From NCBI GenBank assembly GCA_029959085.1, contig JARWIR010000031.1:3410001-3474000 (forward strand): a stretch of 64,000 nt of DNA. Reading direction: 5' to 3'. Positions 1 to 10,319 of this stretch are shown here, piece by piece; the stretch's first letter is position 1, and every line of letters starts with the position of its first letter. Both the position numbers and the translations under genes were made by a program. This DNA is from Nemophila menziesii. Taxonomy: Eukaryota > Streptophyta > Magnoliopsida > Boraginales > Hydrophyllaceae. The notes beneath the pieces were generated by a model that saw only the letters and a list, made by a program, of their open reading frames with translations, was not told where the DNA came from and made no database searches.

Positions 1-426
1 AAAAGAGCTCCAAATGCCAAACAAGTTCCTTATCAAAGCTTGTTTGGCAACCCAATCTGCTATCCTATTTCTAGACCTCTTTACAAAAGAGATTTTAAGT
101 TTAAGCGTTTCTTTACAAAAGTTAATACTCTTCACTAAGTTTCTTGTAATACTTCCTATTCTACACTTGTTAGACAATTGACTAATTACATTCAGATTAT
201 CTGACTCAATAAAGACTTTTCCAGATGGGTATTTCGCCGCTATCGAACAAGCCGCAAGAATACTCCTCCCTTCTGCATCCTCTATTGACCAAGTGTTAAT
301 TTTCTTTGAAAAACCTTCAATTAAAGTACCTGTAGAATTGCGTACAACACAAGCAATAACTGCAACATTAGTACCTTGCTTCATAGAAGCATCACAATTT
401 ATCTTAATAGTGCTTGTTTGCTTCAT
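1..426 (-). pseudogene. LINE RNase H-like (RVT_3) domain, 3' part of a LINE ORF2, cut by window edge
   Basis: Reading the minus strand from an ATG at 426 gives an uninterrupted frame of about 142 codons that runs off position 1. It contains INCDASMKQGTNVA, then VVRNSTGTLIEGFSKK, then a SIEDAEGRSILAA segment, FIESDNLNVI and finally KRSRNRIADWVAKQA. This is the order of the plant RVT_3 RNase H-like domain: a first Asp in CDAS, a Glu in the A-E helix, an Asp in ESDN and the late RN-IADW-A motif. In plants this domain sits at the end of LINE ORF2 proteins and in domesticated relatives. There is no stop inside the visible part. The ATG may be internal, because a MITE begins directly upstream at about 430. 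A related minus-strand domain lies at 63034-63522. A free-standing RNase H-like gene is possible but less likely. Confidence 0.75.
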
Positions 427-429
427 AGT

Positions 430-660
430 GCTTGTTTGGAAGTGCTTTTTTGGAAGCACTTAAAAGTGCTTTTACCATTTTAAGAGTTTTTTTTTTTAAT
501 TTTGAAAAGCACTTTTATGAGAAGCACCAAATAGACTGCTTCTTAAAAAAAACGCTTAAAATAATTTTAAATTTCAAAATTATGTTTTTAAATTTATTAA
601 AGTTTAAAATTTTATTCTAAAAACGTTTTTTTACTCTAAAATAAGCACCTCCAGACGGGC
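430..660. mobile_element. MITE with imperfect terminal inverted repeats
   Basis: The ends pair as an 18-nt inverted repeat: GCTTGTTTGGAAGTGCTT at 430-447 against the reverse complement of 643-660, with 14 of 18 matches. The interior is AT-rich and non-coding, with further AAGCACTT/AAGTGCTT words that could fold back. The size of about 231 bp fits a MITE, and the end sequence recalls hAT-type MITEs, but I could not identify a convincing TSD. Just to the left, the words AGTGCTTGTTTG occur twice in tandem. The right half, about 538-660, recurs at about 3388-3505. Confidence 0.6.
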
Positions 661-1128
661 TTATAGGGTTGTTTTTAGATTTTTTACCTCTTATTTAAAA
701 AAAAAAAAAAAGTTAAATGATACACCAAAGCCCAGACTAGTCGATCTTTCTTTTTGTTTTTCTTGAAATCAAACAAGTCGATCAAAAAATAGGCCATCTC
801 TGTTGTGAATAAACAAACATGACACGTTGCACAGACTTTGCACCTCAATTTTTCAATTCTCAAGCTGGTCCCACTTTTATTCTCTGTTTATATAAAGAAT
901 TACTCCACAATTTTCCTTCAAGTTTTTCTAACATCTTCCACAATCCCAGGAACTATTCTTCAATTCTATCCTTTCTTTGACCAAAAGATTAAGATAAAAG
1001 CTATAATTTGTATACCATTTATCACAGTCTTTATAATTACCCAAAGCCCCATCGTTATATCATTCAATTTTATTTTCATAATTCTACCATTTCTTGATAA
1101 AAATCCAAATTTTGTTCAGAATATAGCT
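661..1128 (+). promoter_or_regulatory. Upstream region of the beta-amylase-like gene, with TATA box at 889-896
   Basis: There is no credible coding sequence here. A TATATAAA-type box lies at 889-896, about 235 bases upstream of the chosen ATG at 1129. That would leave a 5' leader of about 200 nt, which is reasonable for a plant nuclear gene. A 15-A run lies at about 699-713. The long upstream in-frame extension (838-1128) reads as hydrophobic AT-rich filler and is not taken as protein. Confidence 0.4.
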
Positions 1129-2590
1129 ATGGAAGTTTCATCAATGATAGGGAGCTCTAAGATGAATTTAAATAGGATTAATTTTGGGTGTATAGAAGTT
1201 AATTGGGGCAAAAATTCAATGAAAAACAATTCAAAGATATGTATTGGTGATATCATCACTTTCCCTTGGAAATCTTATGATGTTTCTGCTAAAGCTTCTG
1301 TTAATACGAATATTAAAGCTGTTTTGTCTTCTGAGAATGAGAATGCTGCTGCTACTAGTAAACCATCCAATACGGTATATACCATTTCTCAACTTATTCA
1401 TCTTTTTCTTGCTCATATATATAATATACTGACATGATTATTTGGTAATTTTAGTTATATATTATGATGATTGTAAATGAATTATAAGTAGGTGGTGTTG
1501 GCTGTTTAAATAATAATTTGTCAACTACTTATTTTTTAATCTTGGGATGTTCCCATGACATTTTGTGATTTACTGAAATTCATGATTCATTAACATTTAT
1601 GTTTTTTTTTTTTTTTTGTCAGCAAAATACAACATCAAACGTAACTATTCATTAACATTTATGTTACTATGTTACTTATTTGACATTATATTTTGTCACT
1701 ATTTTATTAATTATCTGATCATTAAATAAAACAGAATTTTCCACCTCTTCAACTATTTATCCAATTTGTTTCTGATTAAAGTGAATAAAATTACAAACTA
1801 TTTTTTTTGTTGTGTTACTAATTTTATATTAATGAATTCAGCTAAAAAATTATATTCTTTGTAATAATAAATGTTTTTACAATTTTTACAGGTTAACAGA
1901 GTGAGACTATATGTTGGGTTACCTTTAAATGCAGTTTCAAACTCTAATAAGATAAAAAATGCACGAGCAATAACAGCTGGTTTAAAAGCCTTGAAGTTAT
2001 CAGGTGTAGATGGTGTGGAGCTTCCAATTTGGTGGGAAATAGTTGAGAAAGATGACATGGGAAAGTATGAATGGACCAGCTACCTTGCTATTACAGAATT
2101 GGTTCAAAAACAGGGTCTTAAACTTCATATCACTCTTAACTTCCATGCATCAAAAATGTCCAAAGAATTTTGTGAAAGTTTCAAGGCTTCATTCTTGCCA
2201 TTCATGGGTTCAACTATCACGGGTATTTCAATTGGTCTAGGACCAGATAGTGAGCTTCGTTATCCTTCTCAACATCGTTATAATTTATGTAAAATGATCG
2301 TTCCCGGAATTGATCTTTGTGATGAGCACCACAAAAATGAATTTCTCTCGAGTCCAGAGTTATTATATGAGCAAATCATATCGTCTGGCCAAAACTTGAT
2401 GGGTGAAGAAGATAAAGTGGTGGATTTGTTTACGTATCAAAGAATGGGAGCTGAATTTTTCTCTCCTGATAATTTTTCTTCATTTACTAAATTTGTTAGG
2501 AACTTGAGGCAACCAAAACTACGTCCTGATTATCGGATATTAGAGAGGGAAAATATTGAAGCTCTCCCATGTGCTAACGGTAGAAATTGA
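1129..2590 (+). CDS. BAM9-like: Beta-amylase 9-like (catalytically inactive type), internally deleted, two exons 1129-1374 and 1892-2590
   Basis: Exon 1 starts at the ATG at 1129 (MEVSSMIGSS, like the usual start of this family) and ends before a GTATAT donor at 1375. Exon 2 begins after a TTTTACAG acceptor ending at 1891. Both junctions are phase 0, giving about 314 residues with stop at 2588-2590. Exon 2 opens with VRLYVGLPLNAVS, then ITAGLKALKLSGVDGVELP and a KYEW segment, which are the first strands of the glycosyl hydrolase family 14 barrel. Later come the FCESF and TITGISIGLGPDSELRYPS blocks, MIVPGIDL and DLFTYQRMGAEFFSP. Full-length members have roughly 500-540 residues. Here the chain jumps after LNFHAS to FCESF, after RYPS to MIVPG, and is shortened again before DLFTYQRMG, so most of the barrel is absent. 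The family normally localises to the plastid and is thought to be regulatory rather than hydrolytic. The frame is open through three apparent in-frame losses, so it is either a recent pseudogene or an expressed remnant. Confidence 0.75.
1375..1891 (+). other. Intron of the beta-amylase 9-like gene
   Basis: The intron is 517 bases long and AT-rich, with a GT donor (GTATAT) at 1375 and a pyrimidine-rich acceptor ending TTTTTACAG at 1891. It contains a T run near 1603-1617 and a duplicated CATTAACATTTATGTT segment (about 1588 and 1648). The junction is phase 0 on both sides. Confidence 0.6.
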
Positions 2591-3222
2591 ATACCTCATG
2601 ATTTTGTTTGTTATATATTCAAGTTGAGCCGTGAGTGTAGTAATAAGAGTTATGTATATTAGTTGTGAGTGGAGTGAGTGTTGTTTATTCGTGTATGCAT
2701 AGTAGTATTTGAAATTGAATACCTTAATAGTTGAGATTGTTGTATATTCAAGTTTTAATCTAGTTCGAGATACAAAAAAGTCAAAATTAATCAACACTGG
2801 TGAGGTAATACACTGGTGAGTCCCTCTGTTTTAGTTGGATAATTCACCATTAACACACAAAAATAGCTGTTTATCTTCATAACGCCAATTAATTTTAAAA
2901 ACCCACACTAGACCTAATTGACTAACAAGACCATAAATTAAGAATTTTTTTTGTCCATTCTTCGTTTAACCCATTTCAGTTGATCTCGAGCTATTCTATT
3001 TTATTCCTCTAAACTTCACTATAACCTCATTTCTCGTTTTCAAACCTTGCAAGGTTTTCTTTTCTTCAGTACTTTTGTTTGGTTTAGATGATATGAGTCT
3101 CTAAAGACCATTGATTTCTTCATTACTCACACAGACTTGTTTCATCTCGGATTCTTGTTGTTTCTTCATCTAAAGCTATCACTGTGCCTTTATATTCTCC
3201 CTCGAGTTTCGATATTATTTCG
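2591..3222. other. Intergenic, no gene seen
   Basis: This is AT-rich sequence downstream of the beta-amylase-like gene. Two imperfect repeats of a GAAATTGAATACCT...TATATTCAAGTT segment occur (about 2584-2625 and 2711-2757), which looks like a local tandem duplication of the 3' flank. No clear poly(A) signal or RNA gene stands out. The right end (about 3110-3222) continues the reading of the minus-strand coiled-coil fragment in another frame. Confidence 0.4.
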
Positions 3223-3387
3223 CTAAAATGCACCTGGTTCTTTTTCATGTGCAGACTTAAGATTCTCAAGAAATGAATCTTTTTTCTGCAAATTGGATTT
3301 GAGATCTTCGTAAAGTTGTCTCAACTCGGATATTTCCTCGGACTTTGTATTTAGTTCTTGTGTTTGCCTCTCAATCACCAAACATGT
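3120..3387 (-). pseudogene. Coiled-coil protein fragment, frameshifted
   Basis: On the minus strand a charged, heptad-like stretch reads VIERQTQELNTKSEEISELR and continues through EDLKSNLQKKDSFLENLKSA before the frame ends near 3223. A second frame continues with EIISKLEGEYKGTVIALDEE and stops at CE* near 3137. The composition is that of a long coiled coil, as found in plant kinesin-like or other cytoskeletal proteins, but I do not recognise the gene. Upstream on the minus strand the frame runs into MITE-like sequence. This is a scrap of an exon, probably carried or broken by the MITE. Confidence 0.4.
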
Positions 3388-3505
3388 GCTTCTTAAAAAA
3401 AGAGCACTTGTGATTTTAGATTTCAATTTTTTCAATAATTTTTTCAAATTTTAAATTTTATTCTAAAAGCATTTTTTATTCTAAAATAAGCACTTCCAAA
3501 TTCCC
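3388..3505. repeat. Second, partial copy of the 430-660 MITE
   Basis: The segment matches the right half of the MITE at about 538-660: it shares CTTCTTAAAAAAA, AAATTTTATTCTAAAA and CTAAAATAAGCAC-TCCA, including the right terminal repeat AAGCACTTCCAAA. The left half is missing and replaced by the coiled-coil fragment. It is a truncated copy of the same family. Confidence 0.55.
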
Positions 3506-4138
3506 CTAAACTGTTTACTAAATTGTTGAGTGAAAAAAATTCCCAAAACACTCTGAGAGCTCGGTTTTGATCCTACATTCTTCTAATAAAATTAGACCAA
3601 AATAGTATAACAATTGCAAGAGGTTTATTACAAATTTTTAAAAATAACCAAAAAAACGAATTGTTGGAAATCGGAAATCTTACGTCCATGGATCCTTTTA
3701 CTGAAATAAACACCTTTTTCTGGGTACGTGGGTGATCCAGGCTAACTTGCGCGCAACGACTAATCCTACGGGGATATACACGTCTCACCGTGTATATTCA
3801 CAAGTAAATCAGAACTAGGTTACCTATGTTTAAGGAGAAGTTAAAGACCTTTGTTTACACAACCTAAGATTTATGATTTGTGTGTTTTTAATAGTAAGAA
3901 AAAAGTAGAATGAAAGAGTTATAATCGTTTAATTATTTTATATGACTTCCCTTATTCTTATATAAAAAAAAGTTAGCAAATAGTTATTAGAAAACAACTC
4001 ACGCCGAAACTTTTATTTTAAATTTCAAATGAAATATAAAACAACTTTTTAAACCAACTCCAAGTCATGGAAAGAGAAAAACTTTAACTATACTCTTCAT
4101 TCTCTCTACTTTATCTCTCTAGACTTTAGGCCTTGCAT
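3506..4138. other. Intergenic, no gene seen
   Basis: No reading frame here looks like protein and no RNA gene is visible. The base composition becomes less AT-rich towards 3700-3790 and after 4080. A pyrimidine-rich stretch at 4093-4125 (TTCATTCTCTCTACTTTATC) leads into the TTGAC cluster. It may already belong to the 5' end of the downstream LINE. Confidence 0.3.
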
Positions 4139-4285
4139 TTGACCAAGTTTGACTCTTCTTGACCACCTTTGACTGCCGCTGACCTCCGCCACCATGACGT
4201 GCTACCCTTGTCTGTTACATTAGAGATTGACCGGCGATTGATGGAGTTGACCAGATCGTTGACCAGGTCGTTGACTCCGTTTGAC
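4139..4285 (+). promoter_or_regulatory. Cluster of nine TTGAC (W-box core) motifs
   Basis: TTGAC occurs on the plus strand at 4139, 4149, 4159, 4169, 4227, 4247, 4259, 4271 and 4281. Five are followed by C and four by T, so most match the WRKY-binding core TTGAC[CT]. The first four are spaced exactly 10 bases apart and the last three pairs 10-12 apart. The cluster lies about 350 bases before the first LINE ORF1 frame. It could be an internal LINE promoter, a host promoter, or simply a decayed 10-bp tandem repeat. Confidence 0.45.
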
Positions 4286-4627
4286 TTGAGTTTTTTTATT
4301 TGAATTTATTTTACTAGATTTTGCTCTGATCGTAATTACTACATTTTGATTGGGCTTTAGCTTTTGTAGAGGATTTGCTTTTTAAAAGTTTGTCAGCTAT
4401 TAACGAGGGTTTAAGTGTACACGCGCGCGGGTATTAGGCTTTGCCGATTCACTAACTGAATCTTCTGCTTATTTTCATCTCATGATTAGATAATCATTGC
4501 TAATCACTTTTTCCGATCCCATGCCGTCTTCCTTTATTTATGTGAAATATCTTCATTGATCTTAGGAATAAGTTTGCTCCCTGCTGTATTTAATTGACAT
4601 TTTCTCGCTCATTTATAACGGTTTTCA

Positions 4628-6096
4628 ATGATTCTTTTTGCGTTGTTCTTCTGCTTCTTTACTACATCAAGTGGGACCAAGGAAAATGCTGGAAATAAAT
4701 TTTTTAGGAGGACTTGTGAGAGTAGTGTGAAATATGTCCCAGCTACACCTATAATCAAGGTTAGTAATAATTTTTCTACTGGGGAACGGGATTCTGGAAA
4801 TGTTGTGATGACTAATATCATGGAGGAGATGAGTGATTCAGATAATTATGCCAAGGAATATGATGAATCTTATGAGAAGAAGGTCTTTGATGAAATGCAT
4901 AAAAATAAGGATGGGGTTTGTGATGTGAATTTGATGGACCAAAACTTACTCTACTCTGATAGTTGTATTAATGAGGACACAGATATCGAGTGTACAATAG
5001 TAGAGAACACTAACGACCAAGATGATGCCTTCAATGAAGTTGCCTTCAAAGAGGGTGAGGCTCTAAATGGTCTCAAGAGGTCTGATGTTGATATAGGCTA
5101 TAAAGGGAGCAACCACACTTCTTGGACAGGACTGTGATGATATAAGACGCAAAAATGTTGAAAATAAGGGAGTTTGGGCTGATCTATTCAATAAAAATAT
5201 AAACCACGATATCAAGCTTAAGTACTACCCTATTGGGCTTATGGATGGTGATTTTATAGTCAAGACACGCAGGAAAATTGTTGATGAATGGGTGAATGTT
5301 TGGAATACTTACTTAATTAGGAATTTATTTGGTGAGGCACATGCTTACCATATGGTTAGAGATATGGTCAATGTTTCAGCTATAAGATAGTGATGTTTTT
5401 TAGATTATGTTAACTTATATGGATGTTTATTTGTTCAAAATTCTAAATGAGCAAGTGTGCGACAAGATATTAGAGCAAGTTTGGCATGTTGGAGACAAAA
5501 TTATGATTCTCAGAAAGTGGGAGCCTAACATGAAGATAGAAAAGTTAAACATGTCTAAAGTTCCTCTGTGGCTTAAATTGAGGAAGGTTCCCCTTCAACT
5601 TTGGACCAATGAAGGTCTTAGATACATTTGTAGTGCTATTGGATCACCAATCCAAATTGACCCCATCACTAAGTCTAGAAATAAATCGAGCTTTGAAAGA
5701 GCTTATATTGAGGTGGTTATGATAAAGAACTTGTCAAGAAGATTAAAGTTGATATTGAAGAAGATGTTTAATGGTATGCATGTTGTGGAAGTCTATTATG
5801 AGTGGCTTCCACCTAAATGCTCTATTTGTAAAGTTTTGGGGCATAATGGTAGTAATTGTGACAAAGCTAAGAAAGATAAGCCTAAAGATAGGCCTAAATC
5901 TCACCTTCAACCTACTGTCCCACAAAACCAAGCTGAAGGATGGAGAATTGTTCAAAAGAAAAAGAAGGACAATGAAGCTCATAGTCCAAAGTTCAATAAC
6001 AAAGCTTCTACTAGAGCTCAAGCCAAGGTGAATAATACTCCTAATCCTCATAAAGCAATAATCATGTTGGGAAAAGTCATTTTGAACGAAATATGA
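4628..6096 (+). pseudogene. LINE ORF1: DUF4283-like domain and CCHC zinc knuckle, broken
   Basis: Three successive frames make up the ORF. 4628-5137 is an acidic N-terminal part. About 5138-5390, in another frame, contains YYPIGLMDGDFIVKTRRKI. 5407-6096 holds the conserved core, with WHVGDKIMILRKWEPNMKIE followed by VPLWLKLRKVPLQLW, typical of the DUF4283 RNA-binding region. A zinc knuckle, CSICKVLGHNGSNC (C-X2-C-X4-H-X4-C), is at 5818-5859, then a Lys/Pro-rich tail. This is the RNA-binding chaperone-like protein of plant L1 elements, acting in the LINE ribonucleoprotein. At least two frameshifts separate the parts. Confidence 0.75.
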
Positions 6097-6198
6097 GCAG
6101 TTCTTTTTGTGCTCTTAATCTTTCTAATGAAAACCTAGAAGATGCTCTATATTCGTTTATGAAAAGTACCTATTAGGCTAATAAACCACCTGATCAAT

Positions 6199-9100
6199 CA
6201 CAATAAGCTCTTGGAATGTCAGGGGTTTAAATTTAAGCTTCAAACAAAAAGAGGTTATTCATGTTATTCAAGATAAAATATTAATTTAGTTGGGATTATT
6301 GAGACTAAATGACAATTCAAAATTATAATAAGTTTAACAACACTTATATCACTAACTGGGGTTCTCTTACAAATCATGACAAAGATGATAAAGGAAGAAT
6401 TTGCATCAAATGAAACAGGAACAGTTGAGGTGGATTGTCTTGATTCAACTGATTAGGCTATGATGTTAGAGGTTTTTTACATAATTAACAAAACGATTTT
6501 CACTTGTATGATGGTGTATGCTGATAATAATGATGATAAAATAAGAAACTTATAGGATACCTTAACAAATTGGATGAGCAGCTTATATAATACACCATGT
6601 ATTTGGTGTTGAGATTTTAACGAAATACTTATAGTTGAGGAAAGAAAAGATTGTATTGGCCTCCATAAAAGTTTTGAGGAATTTGGGGATTGTATAGCAG
6701 ATAATGGTATGGTTGAACATCAAAATTTGGGATGCTATCATCATTGGACAAACAAGAGAAATGAGGGGTTCATTTCTACTAAAATAGACCAAATTCTTAT
6801 CAATGATGCTTGGTTTGCTAACTTCAAATCTCATCTTTAAACTGATCCACATGGCATATCTGATCACTCTAACCTTGTGCTTACTATTCAAGGCAATAGT
6901 AATCAAAAACCTCCAACTTTTAAATATTTCAACATTTGGACTACATATGATAGATTCTTACCTGTGATTAAGGAAGCTTGGAGTATAGTTTTTTTGGGTA
7001 GCTTGATGTCTCAGAATAAACTTAAAGAGATCAAGCTTTGAAGATTTTTTATAGGAAATACTTTCATCATTCTACCGAGGAGATTATCTAGCTTAAAGAT
7101 GAACTTTTTGAAATTCAACTCAAGATTATGAATGGGAATACTACTGAGCTTCTTTATGAGAAATAATTGAGAGAAAAACTTATGTATCTTCTTACTATTA
7201 AGGAGGAATTTCTCAAACAAAAATCGAGTATTAATTGAGCTAAAAAAGTGAATGTGGCTTTGCCCTTTAACATATGAGTATTAGAGTTAGGATCACTCAT
7301 AACAAAGGCTCCTCCATAATTATTGACAATGGGAGTATTGTTGTGGATGAAGAGGAAATCCAAGATGAACTCATCAGTTAATACAAATTTTTGATAGGAA
7401 CTAAAGATATGAAGGAAGAGAAGGTTTCCAAGGATGGTCTGGAAAATTTGGTCAAAAAATCTATTGATAAAACTGCAGCAGACAATATGATAAGTGAGAT
7501 TACTAGCGGTAAGATAAAGGAAGCAATTTTTTTCCATTAACAACACAAAATCTCCTGAGCATGATGGTTTGACAAGTTCTTTCTATAAAGCCGCTTGGGA
7601 TATTATTAGAATGGATGTCTGTAATGCTATCAAATAATTCTTCAAACAGGGGCACTTTCTTAAACAGATTAGTGTTACAAATTTAGTTCTTATACCTAAG
7701 GTAAAAAACCCCACTTCTGGTAAGATTTTCAGATCAATTGCATGTTGCAACATCCTTTATAAAGATATTTCCAAAGTAATAGTTAAGATGATGAAAAAAT
7801 GCCTCAATTTCTCCTAAGCAAGCTACTTTTGTTGGGGGATGAAGTATTTCTGATAACATTTTTGTTTCTCAAAGTATTGTTAATAGCTATGACAGAATGA
7901 ATAATAGTAACAAGTGTACATTAAACCATGATCTTCAAAAGGCTTTTGATACTATTAATTGGAATTATTTGTTGAACATTCTTCATATTATTAGATTCCA
8001 TGAGAAGTTTATTTACTGGATCAATATGTGCATCTCTACTCCCATGTTCTCTCTGTGTATTAATGGGAAATATTGGTGGCTTCTTCAAAGGAGAAAGAGG
8101 TTTGAGACTGGGTGATCCCCTGTCTCCTTATCTCTTTGTTATTTGTATGCAAGGCTTTATTGCTATTTTTGATGCATTTGCTGATCATAATATTTCTCTT
8201 TTCATCCTCGTTGTGCCAAAATTAAGCTAAGTCACCTTATCTTTGCTTATGATTGCTTGGTTTTTCTCAGTGGGGACAAAAGCTATGGTTCTAGGTTGAC
8301 GGAAGGACTTGAATTGTTCTCTAGAATCTATGGCTTAAATATTAGCCATGAGAATAGTGAGTTGTGTGTGAGTGGCAGAAACATTAATCTTCATATAGAG
8401 TTAAGTGCTATACTCAATGTCAGATATTGTAATCTCCCGGTTAGGTACCTTTGGGCTCCCTTAACTACAAAAGGCCCTAATAGTCTGATGTGCAATTCTC
8501 TCATACACGATATTGTGGGAATTATTGAAGGCTGGATGCATAGTACCTCACTTTTTCTGGTAGGGTCCACCTGATCAAATGTGTCCTACAAAGTAAATCA
8601 AGATATTGGTGCAATGTGCTTTATCTTCCTATGGATGTTGTGGACATTGTCGAAGCTCTACGTAGTAGATTTTTATGTAAAGGTAACACTTTTTACTATC
8701 ATTGTGCTAAGGTCTCTTGGGATGATCTTTGTAAATGCAAGGAAAAAGGAGGGTTGGGTATAGCTAGGCTCTTACACATAAATCAAGCTGCAATTCTCAA
8801 AGCATTTTGGAGAATGTATGATAACAAATATAACATTTGGTCTAGGTGGGGTTTTCTCAAATTGGTTGAACAACAATAGTATATGGTGCATTGTATATAA
8901 GAGTGACCTACCTTGGACATTGAGAGATATGCTCAATGTGAGGAGTATTGCTTTAAAGTTCATTGAGCACAAAGTTAGTAATGGTACAAACACTTATCTC
9001 TTAACTGATAAGTGGATTAATGGTAATCATGTGTAGGATATTTGAACTGATAATATTATATTTATTGGAATTATAATACAAATAGGAAGGTGTTTGAATA

Positions 9101-9758
9101 CTATGTCAATAGGACATGGAGGCTTCCTCAAAACCTTACCAGGATTTTGAGTTTGATTAAGGGCTATGAGCTGAAAAAACACGATGATATAATTAAACAG
9201 GGTAGTAAAGGTTTGAGCACTAAAGAGGTTATGTTGCACTTACAAGATGATAACTTGGAGGTAGATTGGTTTGATGTGATCTGGCACAAGGGGATTCTCC
9301 CTAAATCTAGTTTTTGTGTATGGTTGGTGTGTAAAAACAAGCTCAACACCAAAGATAGGCTGATCAGATGGGGAATGAATGGCAATGAGTATTGCATCCT
9401 GTGTAATGATGATCTTGAGTGCAAAATTCATCTCTTTGTAGAGTTTTTCTTCACTAAAATTGTTTGGGAGATGATTTGTTGCCTCAATAATTGGAAAACT
9501 ACTGGTCATAACTAGGAAGAAAGATTAGACTTTATGAATAATTTCACAGGCAAAACCGTGAAGTATATGGTGCACACACTTAGCTTCCTAAGTATCCTAT
9601 ATTATACATGGGATGATAGGAATAAGAAAGAATTCAAACACATCAATTCTTCTCAGGAAGATATCCTTAAGAGAATCTGCAATGACATTCACTATTCTCT
9701 TTGGAACAAGAATAAGTTCAAAAATTCTGAGGAAAATAGGAAGCTTAAAGAGAATTAG
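6199..9758 (+). pseudogene. LINE ORF2: AP-type endonuclease, reverse transcriptase and zf-RVT, broken
   Basis: The endonuclease starts at about 6205 with SSWNVRGLNLSFKQKEV and goes on at 6600-6900 with DFNEIL, GMVEHQNLGCYHHWTNKR, ISTKIDQILIND and DPHGISDHSNLVL, the last including the terminal SDH motif. The reverse transcriptase follows: LIPKVKNPTSGKIFRSIACC (about 7690-7750), HDLQKAFDTINW (7927), GLRLGDPLSPYLFVICMQGF (8101). The catalytic FADD box is FAYD at 8242-8253, so the first catalytic Asp is Tyr. The zf-RVT region lies at about 9283-9500 (FCVWLVCKNKLNTKDRL, then C-X2-C and a late W). Numerous stops and frameshifts show that it is long dead. The protein would nick target DNA and copy the LINE RNA. 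Confidence 0.8.
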
Positions 9759-10195
9759 AATCTATTCAATTTTCTAATTTCTGATACTGGGATTAATGTA
9801 GTTGTTTTGTTGCTAAGGTGTGGGTTTTTCTCCATGTTGCTTGTTTAAGGAGGATGGAAGCTTTATTACAGGCTTTGGTTTGTTTGTATTGCTGAATCTA
9901 GGGTGCTTCTGCAGATTTGTGACGGTAACTTGGATCTGCTAGTTTGGATGGTTGTTGCAGGCTCCTCATGTCTTTGTCTTTTTCTGTCTTGAAACTTACT
10001 ATTTTAGGAAAGTTTTCCTTTTTAGTAAGTTCTGAGTTGGGTTATTTTTTCAGTTTATAGTAATTGCTATATAGGCAGTTTTGTCCTCTTTGCTTTCCTT
10101 TATAGCAATGGTTGTATAGGTTGTTCTTGTTTCATTTATTTCCTAGTAAAATAATGTATAAATTTTTTGTTTTCTTGGTCATGCTTGTATAAAAA
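9759..10195 (+). other. LINE 3' untranslated region
   Basis: This is T- and G-rich non-coding DNA after the last zf-RVT-linked frame. It contains an imperfect tandem duplication of about 49 bases (TTTATAGTAATTGCTATATAGG near 10056 and TTTATAGCAATGGTTGTATAGG near 10102). It ends in A-rich sequence without a clean poly(A) tail. Confidence 0.4.
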
Positions 10196-10319
10196 TATCA
10201 TCATTATTGGCAAATAGGTCGTGTGACCGACAAACATACGAGTATACGTTACTAATAACCTGTTAGAGTACATAGTTTCTTAGATAAATCTTATTCCTCA
10301 CATCCAACAGTACCCCAGA

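Larger units (their letters stand above)
4100..10195 (+). mobile_element. Degenerate L1-type LINE (non-LTR retrotransposon)
   Basis: The region shows the full order of a plant L1 element: leader, ORF1 with DUF4283-like and zinc-knuckle domains, ORF2 with endonuclease, reverse transcriptase and zf-RVT, and a T-rich 3' untranslated part. Both ORFs are broken by many stops and frameshifts. The 5' boundary is not visible and is set only from the sequence change near 4.1 kb. The 3' boundary is placed near the AAAAATATCATCATTATT stretch at about 10190. I see no convincing TSD. It lacks the RVT_3 domain present in the minus-strand LINE pieces at both window edges, so it belongs to a different lineage or has lost that part. 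Confidence 0.75.

Noticed and set aside
838..1128. In-frame extension upstream of the beta-amylase ATG, giving a 199-codon frame
   Set aside because: The residues before 1129 are AT-driven hydrophobic filler that includes the TATA box region; the family-like start is at 1129.
1375..1437. Read-through of exon 1 to a stop at 1437
   Set aside because: The sequence after 1374 has a GT donor, and homology resumes only at 1892; the read-through residues have no match to the family.
4628..5137. Independent secreted protein with an N-terminal hydrophobic stretch (MILFALFFCFF)
   Set aside because: Position and downstream DUF4283 and zinc-knuckle context identify it as the 5' part of a LINE ORF1; the hydrophobic start may not even be the real start.
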